64,000 bases of DNA from Paratinospora sagittata (Eukaryota; Streptophyta; Magnoliopsida; Ranunculales; Menispermaceae): NCBI GenBank assembly GCA_035771175.1, contig CM069595.1, positions 3,824,094-3,888,093 on the forward strand, in the 5' to 3' direction. Made by a program: the position numbers and the translations under genes. Shown here piece after piece: positions 1-12,200 of this stretch (position 1 is its first letter; every line of letters starts with the position of its first letter). The notes beneath the pieces are model-generated. The model did not search any database. It was not told where the DNA came from and saw only the letters and a program-made list of their open reading frames with translations.

Positions 1-248
1 TGATGAGTGACAGAAGCTGATGAATTGGGGACCAACTATTCTCCAAACCACGAAAACATATTTAATAGGCTCATAAATTTAAAAATATATCATGGAAAGC
101 AGATAATCCTTACCAACTGTCAGCCCATTCTATGCATTATGGTCAATGCATGCATGTGCGCATATCTGCGTCGATGTAAGTGTATATGCATGCATGAGAT
201 GTAGATGAATGTAAAACAATACACAAGAATTCTCTTTGAACAAACAAC
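1..248 (-). other. Intron 16 of UPL6, cut by the window edge
   Basis: The last visible exon of the ligase ends at 249 with an AAG|GTTGTTTG donor. No further HECT coding sequence is found on the minus strand down to base 1. The next exon, and the remaining part of the HECT domain with the catalytic cysteine, must lie to the left of the window. Confidence 0.7.
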
Positions 249-3200
249 CTTAAATAGCCCGTATTGCATATCAAAAGCTGCTTTAGTGATGCCCTCCATG
301 AAATCTTTAAAAATCCCACCTCCATCGATTCCAGCTTCCTCTACCCCAAATTCATTGACAAACGTCACTCGAATCTGAAGAGAATGGAGAACAAAAGTCA
401 AGGTTCACATGCAAGGCTTTTTTCCCCTTTCTTTGGTTGAGGTAAATTATAAATTAATCTGTAGTACAAGTACTGTTTATGACATCATCCAAGAAGCTTC
501 TCATTGTTGCAATTTGCAAATAGAGGATACTCAGGGTATAAATAATGTTAATGGAGAATATCTAAAGCCATACCGGTCCCCGCAGATCCTCTTCAGACAT
601 TGCACTCAACTGCTTAAAAGCATCTTCAAATATTCGATCCCGTCTAATCACAAATCGATTTCTAGTGAGAGCAACATGAATCCCATGTCTTTGCCTTGCA
701 GCCCTTAGCTGTGACTGTTAAACAAAATTCACAAAAACTAGGTCATGAGACGCATGACAACTGACAAAACAACAGCATTGCAATGAATCACATAAACATG
801 TTTACAGGACAGACAACTATTGAACAATGTCCCACAAAAATATAGATGAAGGGATATCCTTTTAGCAGTTAATAATTCTCAAGATAAAACACAATCTTTT
901 AATTTTTTTTCCTCCAGTAAAGAAGGTGGAACAGCTACTGCAAGGAATTGTGATCAGTAGGTCACTCACAGTGAATATTTTAACCCTGCTGGTAAATGGC
1001 ACCAAAAAAGGAGCTTGTCCCAATATGTCATATGCTCTGGTATTTTCAATTGCAGCCTGGAATAAGAAAGGTTTAGAACTTGCAGTATTTATGAAAATGA
1101 TGACTACAGCTTAAAGATGCTTACAACATGATTTACCTGAGAAATGAAGCGCTCATCAACTGCTTCCTGAGCATGGAAGTCCTCATGTGATGTAAATTGA
1201 CGTCTATTATTCCAATCTTGCAACTGAATCAAAATCATACATAATTATAGAAGAGACTACAGGGAAAATAAACAAAATAACATATGATGGAGAAGCATAC
1301 TATGCAGATTAATGATCCATATATTTTGTTAAAGATATTACAAGAGCCATTAACTTGTGCAAAATCTTGATTTCTACCTGCATGAGGAGCTCGGATGTTA
1401 CAATGCTAGCACTGTGTTGGATGATATCTAAAGAGAGCCTCTTACAGCCTGAACGATTAATTGCAGATTTTCCCAGGCTGGCAGATTTTGCAGGAAAAAC
1501 CCAAAGGAGCTGCCACAAGGCCTGAGAAAAGGGAGTAAAAAGTGCTTTCAGACAGTAAAACATCATTACCACTCATTAACTACAACTCTGGTCTCTCACG
1601 AGCTTCAATGGAAACCTATTAGCTAACCAATCTGGCATTAAAACTTCTCTTCTACTGTTTACCATAGTCATAAAATCGTACAAGAGCCATTAAGAATGAA
1701 GAAATTGCCATGTTTTCTGCGGATAAAGTACAAGAAACTGCTTTCCCTAAACAAGTAAGTAATTACCTGTCTCAGAATAATAATCAAGCCTCTAATATCC
1801 TTCAAAGAAAGTGGTTTCTCCTGCTCATAAAACTCTTCATTGTCGACTATCATAAGCATATGCCTAGTGAACCACAACAATAATAGCAATATTTAAAAAA
1901 TCATGAAAAAAAGATGAATATCCAAATTCTTTTCTCTATCTCTCTCTCTCAACGTAGAGTACAAAAGCATTTTGTGCTATGTGTGTGTACGTGAGAGACG
2001 GGGAAATATATGGAGGGACCCTTGAAAAGGAACTGACCAAGTCCGTGCATGGTTACTCACTTGTATATGGGACAGAAAACAGATAAAGGTAATAGCCAAC
2101 CAGGGGCATCTCCAGACAGATTTATAGTTAGCTCAGACAAAGATGGCCATTGCTGCTTTTCATGGCATTGCTTCATAAACTTCCAAAGCACGGGAACAAG
2201 CTCAGTTCTGTAAGCTAGTCCAGTCATAATGCGCTCAACAGGTAAAGTATTGAATATTATGTGTAGTAAAGTGCAAACTGCACCAACAGCTGCCACCTCC
2301 TTTTTGTGTGACCACCCACCACTGTATTGGCTGTTAAGGAGTGAAGTGCCTCCAAATAGAACAGTTACCTGCCCAAGTAATGAATTTCTATTCACCATCA
2401 AATAGAGAATTTTGAATTGCAACAATTAGTAACAAAAGCAAGAATGCCTTTTTGTAAGGACCAATGCACATGTTTCACAATTGCATACCAATTGCTGAAG
2501 AAGGCGAGGATCAAGTGCATTTGAGATTTGTCGTTCCAATTCATTGTTCAAATTTGTGACTTCTAGACTATCTTCATCAACAACCATTTCATCCTCGTTC
2601 AATGCTGAGTCTATTAATAACATTAAAGGAAACTCAATGAAGAAGTTCAAGAAGTTTATATGGCAAAAGCAGAGATGCAAGTCAACATTTTATTCCATAG
2701 GAAATGTACTAATTATGGAAAATGCTCAAATTTTGATTTTCAGGAAAGAACCCCATCTTGGAGCCCAGATGACAGTAAACAATAAATGCCACAAATACTC
2801 CAGCATATCATAGAGAAGACATACTTTCTTCACTGCCTCTACTCTTTGATTTTATGGGTGGCAAAGCCTCCAACAAAAATGCCACAACAGCTGCAAAGTC
2901 AATAGCCTGATGTATATTGGAGAGAATAAAAAATTAATAGCCAGCAAAGTCAATATTTTACTGGATATGGAACAAAATGAGCTTTCAAAGTAAACAATTA
3001 AATTTATCCATAAAAATGGACAGATTTTATCAGGAAAATGAGAAACCAAAGGAAATTCATCCTGTATATTAGATTAAAGGATTAGGATTAGATTCTCTAT
3101 TACACTTTTTTCATGGTTATATTCATATTTTAGGAAAGTTTTTATTTATTTATCTGTTTTTCTTTTTTATATGAATAAAAACAAAACGAAAAACTGAAAA

Positions 3201-6200
3201 AAAAAAAAAAGTAAAAATGGAATTTGATTCATTTTTAATTCATTATGTAGTCTTGAATTTCCAATTCTATTTTCAATTTAATATTAGTGATGGTGAATTG
3301 AACAATTTTTAGTTTTATACCATTGCAATTTCTTCCTTTTGGTAGTAATTCAAGCTTTTTTCCCCCTCCCTCCTTTCTCTCCTGACCTTTTCTTTTTTTC
3401 TTTTTCTTTTTTTTTTATTCAAGGGTATCCAAGCATCTTTGAGCTTCCAACTAGTCACTTGAAATATAATTGAACCCCCCTATCTTCTCACCAAAAACTC
3501 TAAGGGCGCCAACTTGAGGTAAGATCTGAAATCAAGTCTCACGCTTCCTAAAGCAGCCTTCTAGCAGTAACAACTATAGTAGTTAGAATCACCATTAAAA
3601 TGGTAAATTGCATGATTTACAATTCAATTCATTAAATCATACAATTCAAGTCTAGGCAACGGCTAGTCCATCACCTAAGCCATTTGTAACTAAATCACTT
3701 GAGCCAAACTTAAGGCAAGTGATGGGAAAAGTATAAGGAAGTCAGTGTGAAAATAGAAAACATAAGGTTATTTTTTTCTTCATATTGTTAGATATGTGAT
3801 TGCATAGCTTGAACATTGGCATAAGTTTAATTCTTGTGTTATACTTTTATTCCATTATGCAAGTTGTCTTTTTCTTTTTTCTACTCAACTCAACTAAGTC
3901 TTTTCCTAACTACCTAGCGTTGGCTACATGAATATGCTTCCATTGAATAAAAAACAACAAAGAACTTGCTTTGTTTTCTTACCATGTCAAATGAACAACT
4001 GGGTTGAGAAAAAGAGGTTCCAGCAATTTCCAGCAAATTTCCTAGAAGGCAAGCATATCCGGGAAATCCATTTGACAAATCATCTGGAAGAACAATGGGA
4101 TGATTACGCACATACAATGCCATCTGATTAATGTAATGTTCAGTCAGGCCCCGAGTTACAAACACCTGGAACAGAAAAAAGCACTGTTAAATATAACTAA
4201 TAAATTCTATTGTCAAGGAGTCAAGGTGATGCCTAGGTGATTAGCCACATCTAGGCTAGGTGGTGCCTAGGTGTGACAGTCAATCTCATATCAGATTCAT
4301 CTAGCCGCAAGTTTCTTTTTTCTTAAAGGTAATTTTGCTGCAAGTCAAGATTAACCTCCATTGCTCCAGAAGAAGAGATGTTATGCTGTAAAAGCAACAA
4401 CTCCATCGGATGCAATGAAGGTAATCATCTATATAGGCATCTAGAGGAGGCTAAATGAAGAACCAAAAAAATAATGCAAGTAACAAGAAGACTGTACATC
4501 ACCCATGCACCTTTTCTTTTTCTTGTTTTAACTTAATTTATTTTTGGGAGGTTTTATTCCCTCAATGGCATGAAATGCACCTTTAAGCACAGATACAAGT
4601 ATTCACGTTTCAAAATTAATTTATAGAAGTACCATATTTCCAAGATCACTGCTGAAATTGACTTCTTTAGTTATGAAGCTAGAAAAACATCCTCCAAGTA
4701 AACAAATAATAAAATATCCTCGACAGAAAAGCACCTCTTTTAAGAATGGGAAATCCCGCCACAAGAAAGGAATAGTAAGAATTTGAGAGGGACAACTCCA
4801 CAGTGGATCAACACTTGGACAGACACATCGATTTTTGACGATGTGAGAAGCAGTTAGCATAAGGACATGCTCCAACGAAGACAATCTCTCCCTTGCATCT
4901 CGGCCGTTCACACTTTGCTGCAGGCGAAAACATATATCACTAAATATATCACAGGACTTGTATAAACGAGAATCATGCCAAACTAAGAAGACCAATAGAT
5001 ATCAGATAAGTGAAACAAGTTCTAGAGCTGAATTATTGCCATATGATGTTAGCTTCCACCCTTTTTTTTGGGTGGAGGGGGAGGGGGCTCTGGCCCTGTG
5101 TTTTCCTCTTGTGCTGGTTTGCCAGCACAGTGGCCATCACACTGTCTTAGTAAAATTTTGCAAAACTTCAAAAAGGTAAAAAGACAAAGAGCATATGATA
5201 CAGATAAATTTAAGCATAAATGAGATTTCAAAACGACCAGCATGCACTGGCACTATAAGTGTTCCAAATAAAATTTACATGGAATGCATTCTTTATGAAA
5301 TATGGTCCACATTACTGAATAAGTTGACATCCACCGAAATTTCAAAACTACCAAGCATGACATTTTTAAAAAAAGGTGTAAAAATACAAATACATTAGCA
5401 TCTAAGAGTGCATTTATATGAATTAATCCTCTGTTCTGTATTTAAAAACCAAAAAGTAAGACAAAGTGGCAAAGAAAACTTGTTTGGTTTGATAAGATTT
5501 AAAAACAGTTAAGGATAAAAAAAAAAATGCAGCCCCTTTCTAGAAAACATGGGGACAAGTCATTTTCAATGTTTTCTAATCCTCCTTTTTTATTTTTGTT
5601 TAAGGGAGTAACCCATTATAGTACCCTCTTTTCCTCTTGGATAAGTTTTAAAATGAAATTTACAAAAAATGTTTCTATAGTTTTCAAATCTTAAAAACAA
5701 TTTTTAAATAAAATACCAAACATATTTGAAAAACTATAAATCAACTTTAAAATGAGATTGGATACCAATTTTTCAGAAACTATTTTTGAATTGTAAACCA
5801 AACGCAGCCTAAATCTCTCAAGAAGCTTAATCTACTACTTTCCAGGATTTGACTACCAATTATGACCAGCAATAAGATTATTATACTGAAAGAAAATAGA
5901 AATGCAAATCTTTACAAGCTCAATACTTACATTTGCAGTATTAACAATATCTCTCAATAATGCAAAAGTACGTGTTTTTGATAGATAGCCAACTACTTTG
6001 CAAGCCCACGGAAGTTTGGGATCTGTCAAGATAACTACTGTCTCAAGCAAGGTAACAGCTGGCATAGATGAGAATTTGGATGACAAAAAAAGTTGATCCT
6101 TCAGCTGATTCCTGCAAGTAAGGGTGCAGTTACAAAACTATCATTCAAAGCAGAAACATTTGTGAATGAATTAAAGAGGCCTCAGAAGTCGTGATACATT

Positions 6201-9200
6201 AAGATAAACATTTGATGGAAATCTACACGTTGTTTGGAAAGATAAAAGTTGCATATGACAATTGACAGAGTAAGAGTTTTCTTTTTTGGTGGGTCACAAA
6301 ATAATTGTCAAAGTGATGATACAAGTGACAGTAAGAGCGCCAAAGTAGGAGAATAATCACTAAATGGCAGTATGGTGGAATGTGAACTAGGGAGGATATG
6401 TTAACCACAAAGTCTTTCAATGGGTATTCTTCTGTCTCTAGTCCACAATGAGCGTTGTATTGACAATGGGTGTACCTGCAAAAGATTGTCCATGGTCGAT
6501 TGCCTTGAATTGATCAATATTCATAATTGTGTTATTGATCATTCTTTTTAAGCATAGCATTAAAGGCACAGTAAAGGCTATGAAAGGCTTTAGTGCTTGA
6601 GGTGGAAAGAGCAAGGAGAGGTACACTTTTGAATAAACCCTAAACCCTAAGGTGCGCAAATCATGAAAAACTGAATTATATATCAATAATACTAATAATT
6701 GATTTGACATTTTTTTTAGAAGAAACAAAACAAAATTTTATTAAGAACAAAAATATACACCTAAACTAAGAGTACCAGCAGTACTCAAAGCCGCAAGCAT
6801 AACCTTACAATAAACAAGAGTACCAATCCTAATCCAGTTGGAAAGAGAACCACCACCCCCCCCCCCCCCCCCCCCGCAAGGTTAGAAGAAGCCACCCACG
6901 TGGCAGCAAGCAACTGAACATCATCCCAAACATCTGAAACATCCTTAGAAATGTTGTTAAAGACCCTACAATTCCTCTCTAGCCAAACACTCCACAAAGT
7001 AGCGAAAGAAACCACCAAACAAATGTCTAGAAACCACCAAGAAGATGAAGGAAGATGAGATAAGGAAAGACACTCCTCGCAAGAAGAGGTCGGCAAAAGA
7101 GTCGTTACAAACATATTCCACTTTTGCCACAAATAGCTAGAGTAGTCACAATGAAAAAACAAGTGCGCCGCCGAGATTCACTGCTATTCAAGAACAAAGG
7201 ACAACAATGCAGATAAAGACAAAAATCAACAAAAGTTCTAAATTATTCTCATCATACATTACAACATCATAGTAGCACAGTAGCACCAATATTTCATATT
7301 TCACAATTGATACCAGTATTATTTTTATTTTCTTTGATGTTTAAACTCAAATTAAAGCAGAAAACATTGAAGCATAGAAGCTGTAGTAGTAGCATAACAC
7401 TAGTTTCCTTTGATATTTTTTGTTATATTCATGTAAAGAAAAGAGAGAAAAATATATAATACAATTTTTTGTTTAATGTTTAAATGGCTTTAAAAAAATA
7501 AAAAATAATGAGAGAGAGAGAGAGCAAAAAAGTGAGGCACACTAAGATGCACCAAGGTGCACGCATGAGTTGTTGTGCCCTACCTTTCAAATATAGAGGC
7601 GAAATATGTGCGCCCTACCTTGACACACCTAAGGTGTAAAGAGACCTCAAGAGGACCCAATTACAAAATATGGACCCATTTGTTACCCAAACCATAGTTG
7701 TTAAATTGAAATCGGATCGTAAAATCGCTAAGGATAAGATTTAAATCGAATCGTAAATCGTAAGATTTTTTCTGATTTTTCAAATAATATATATAAACAA
7801 GTTTAGTACTCATAAATGCATATTTAATGACTCAAAATTATTTTAAAACTGACTTATATATATATATATATATATATATTATGTTTCTTGTCAAGGTACA
7901 TTTTTCATTTTTTCTCCTTCCTTTTATTTCTTTTTTCTTTTCTGTTTAACTTTTTTTTGGGTCAAATGAAAGAAAAAGAAATAAAAGGAGAAAGAATAAG
8001 GAGAGAGAAGAAGAAGAGAGAAGTCAAGTGAGACAGAGTGCTGAAAAAAAAAAGACGTGTGAGAGAGATCGTGCCAGAGAGAGCGATGGTCAAAATCGAG
8101 AGAGAAGTAGCGAGAGAGAGACCGAGAGAGATCTGGAAACATTGCAAACGAAGGCAACGAAGCAACCTGCGTCGAGTCGCACGACTCAAATTGAGTTGTG
8201 CAATTGGGGAAAAATCGCACGACTCAAGTAAAAGTCTTCTGATTTTTCCCCATTTGCGATTTTTTTTAAAATCTTGAATCGTACCCAGTACGATTTGAGT
8301 CGAATTGTACGATTTAAATATTAAATCGTACGATTTTAACAACAAAGACCCAAACCACCTAAAGAAACACCATTTATGCTAAAATGGGTTGTAATTTAAG
8401 ATGTAGCTAGCACATGGAGGCCCAACAATGCATATCAAGCTATTACTATCAAACATATTATATGCTAAAATGGGATGCAATTTAATTAGTTACCATTTAT
8501 AAAAGATAAAAAAAAATTGATTTTCTAGTAAGACAAACTATTCATCTTCACAATGCTGCCATAGATTATTAGATTCATTAATTTAATCAGTTATGAAGCA
8601 CTACCAGATTTAAAGACATTACCTAGGGTTGATCTCACCAATACCAACATCCAAAAACACGTTCTTATGCTTTTTTGCTCGAGAATCATAAAGGAAGATA
8701 TATATGTTCTCAACATTCATTTTCATATTTTGGTAACAAAAAAATACTTTTTCTCAACACTATTTAAAAAGAACTCTACATCCATCTTCCTTCACCCTAA
8801 AAGATGGATATATATGAATTAACTCTAAATTTTAAGTTTATCTAAATTAACTTAGAATTTCAAGTGATTAACTTTAAAGGAAACTGACATTTGGTAACTT
8901 AGTACACAACCTCAACACAAACTAAAAATGTGAAAAATATAGCCCAGCTGGTTCATGTAGCTCACCTATTTACGTGAACCGCCTGAACACATGCATATGC
9001 AAGTCTCCTTACTCTACTTTCAACAACAGAGAGCTTCAGCAAATATTCTGCACCTGCAAAGAGACTTACTAAGTCCCCTGCAACAATGTCAAATTTTGTC
9101 AATGGAAGATCTTGTAAAGGCAAACAAAATTAAACAATTTATCATCCCATGAAAAAGAAAAGACATAACATATACTAAACTACAAAAAGGAACAATGATA

Positions 9201-12200
9201 CTTACAACCAACAAATCGTATTTCTTGCATGCTAAACAAAAGAAAAACATCAACAGCCCAGAAATAGGAGTAAGCACATAATAATAGAGAAGTCAGAGCA
9301 GATAGGAAATATCTGATACATACAATCAATATGTAGATTCCTAACCAAAAATACATACGGTCCACAAGTAATACGCTTCATCCAGTGAACCGCAGCCAGT
9401 AAAAAAGCCTTTGCTAATTGCATCAAACATGTTTATGAGGGGTGCAGGGAGGAAGTATCCTATCACATTTTCACATGCTCATTGTTGCAAAGGTGTCACC
9501 TAGGCATCAATTCAACCATTAACAAGGCATTTTTACGTCAAACCTCAGAGATGTTCTCTAGGCAGGCAGTGGGGTTTGTTTGTAATTTTAAGAATTTTAA
9601 ACATTTCTTAATGAATTGCAAAAACACAATAAAGAGGCAATAAAAGGACACCTCAACCTTTTCTTCCATTTTATGTCTTTCCTCACAAATATAGATCAAA
9701 AGCATAAATAATTGTTTGTCTTAAAAACAAACAGGTGTTCGAAAAAAATAAAAAGAAAAAAAATGCTATTCAAGTGAAGTACCAAATAATAAAGATGACA
9801 TTGCTATTCTTTACGGTTTTAAGTCAAGAAATATCATTTACAAAATTAAAAGAACTTTTCTTGATACCTATTAAGTTGGTTTATTTTTTTCTTTTTCTTT
9901 TTTTTTTTTTTTAAAAGAAATGATATAAGTTCATTTAGTTGCAAAACCTTAAAATAACTTAACCTTACATGCAAAAGTTCTATAGATCAATATTAAGAGA
10001 TTTATTTGAAATTTATTGCCTAAGCATCGCCTTTCTGCCTTGATGGCACAACACATAATAAATAGAATTTCAAGATAAGTGTGTACTATGAAATAAAAAT
10101 TTTGAGTAACCATGCAACAAATTTTATAAGGGCGGGTCATGGTGCTACGGTTGAGGTTGTTCTATTGTAACATAGAGATTACAAATTTGAATCCAGAAAC
10201 AACCTCTCCAATATAAAGAAAAGGTTGCATACATCATCTCTTCCCTAGATCCCACAATGGTAGAAGCCTCATGCAAGGGTCGGAAAACATTCGCCAAAAA
10301 AAATTGATAAAATTCAACAAAATTAGATAAAATTCGATGGACTTTGATAAAAGTTTAATTTTTCAAAAAAAAAAATGTAAATATTTGACACAAAATTCAA
10401 TGAATTAGATAAAATTCAAAAAAAATTGATGGAGTCCGACAAAGAAGTAAACATGCGTTATTTTGTCAATAAAAAACAAAAGAGTTACCAACAGTTACAC
10501 ATTATTTTTAACTTCATCGACCAACATAGCAATATAAATAAATAAAAAGTAATCTTATAAGCTAACAAATCATGTAATTTTACAGGATTTGTCTTCCCAA
10601 AAAAAATTAAAAAATTTAAAAAAAGAAGCAAGAAAAACAAAATTAAAAAAACAAAAAAGTCAAAATGAGATAAAACTTACAAATACAATGAAAGAGTTCC
10701 GAAAGCCATCTTCTTTTATTTAAAATCCCATATAAAAAGATGAAAAAACATACATTTGAATAATAAACTGATAAATTAGGCAAGGCAGAATGTCAAACTA
10801 GCAATTATATGGTTTAGATACAAGCTACTACAAAATTGAAAATCAAAACATAGAAAAGGGATCAAGACCAAATTCATTAACCCACTCAACAAGAATGATT
10901 TTGTTAGGTCATTTATGGATATTTTTATGCATTAAAAGTGTCTATTTACATTAGTTTTTAGCTTATATTACAATGAATCTAGATATTTTAGCATTTATAC
11001 AAACATTCTCTAAATTTCTCTAATTTAGCGAATTTTTACACAAATTCTTCACCTCAACTTAAACTTTCTTGAATTTATTCTGATTTTCAAGTGACCAAAG
11101 TCCAGGGTGAAGTCAAATTTTCGATCCTTGCCTCATGTACTAGATACACCCCTTTCAATGTGATAAATATCAAAAGAAAATTGTTGGGTTTAACATCTAA
11201 CATAATATAATCCACAAAGAACACCAACAAAACAACCAAAGGTCTAAAACCCAACTCCATAGCCAATTAATAAAATTAAAATAAGTACTTAATTCAAATT
11301 AAAATTCGAGAGCAGTCAGTTTTTCCAATAAAAAAAATATCAAGCTCAAATTAATCTACTTCATTTGAACCATGAAACTATTTATCAAAATTGTCACCAA
11401 TAAGTTCTTCATTGCATAGAGTATATGACAAGATCCATGCAATTCAAAATAAGTTGCTTCCAAAGAATAGCACAGCTCAATTGAACAAGAAGCTAATTGA
11501 GAATAAACAGAAAAGTCAAAAGAAGAGGCTGAACCACCCACCACAAACTTGACCAAACTGGTGAAGCAATTTGCATGTCTCCACAAGGACCCTTAAATCA
11601 TCTTTGTTTTGTGCATTGAAGAGAAAAAGTAACTGACTGAGGAACTTTGAATCAGGGTTGAAACAATCCCTAAATTGACAGAAGCACATTTCAGAACCAA
11701 AACAAGTAGAAGATCAATCAAGTCCATAAGACAAAACAAAACAAGACATGTGGGGTATATGAAACATTGAACAAAAGTCAAAGTTTTCTTTATCAAAAGA
11801 TACATATTATCAGAGTCAGAGACTAAAAACAGCAAAAGCTGAGGATATTGATAAGGTACTTGAATAATCGAAGAACATTGTTTTCAAAACAAGCTTACCT
11901 TTCTACCTTTTGGCAACGGTCTCCGTAAGAAAGGTAAAACTGCTCTCTAATCTTGGAACGTTCAGCTTCCACAACCTTCCTCCCTCTGAAGCATTTCTGC
12001 AACTAGTAATTAGTCAACTTCTATAATTTGCATTAAGATTCATCAAAACGAAACAGAGAATAGAAATTAAGCATGACAGTATACTTAAATCATATTAAAT
12101 TATTATAAATATCATAATGATTTAAAGAAAGATTTATAATATAAATAATGCTTAATGCACATTGCATTAGTAACGAATTATTTTATGATGGAACAAAGAC

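Noticed and set aside
7..204. Plus-strand ORF at the left edge
   Set aside because: Lies opposite UPL6 intron 16 and has no domain resemblance.
6633..6652. Telomere-like AAACCCTAAACCCTAAGG
   Set aside because: Only two plant telomere-type units; short interstitial matches are common and also occur in leader promoters.
9360..9470. A minus-strand stretch reading like a PPR repeat (FDAISKGFF..GSLDEAYYLW)
   Set aside because: Only about 30 codons, lying in UPL6 intron 3 with no neighbouring repeats or splice-consistent exons; most likely chance or a tiny transposed scrap.
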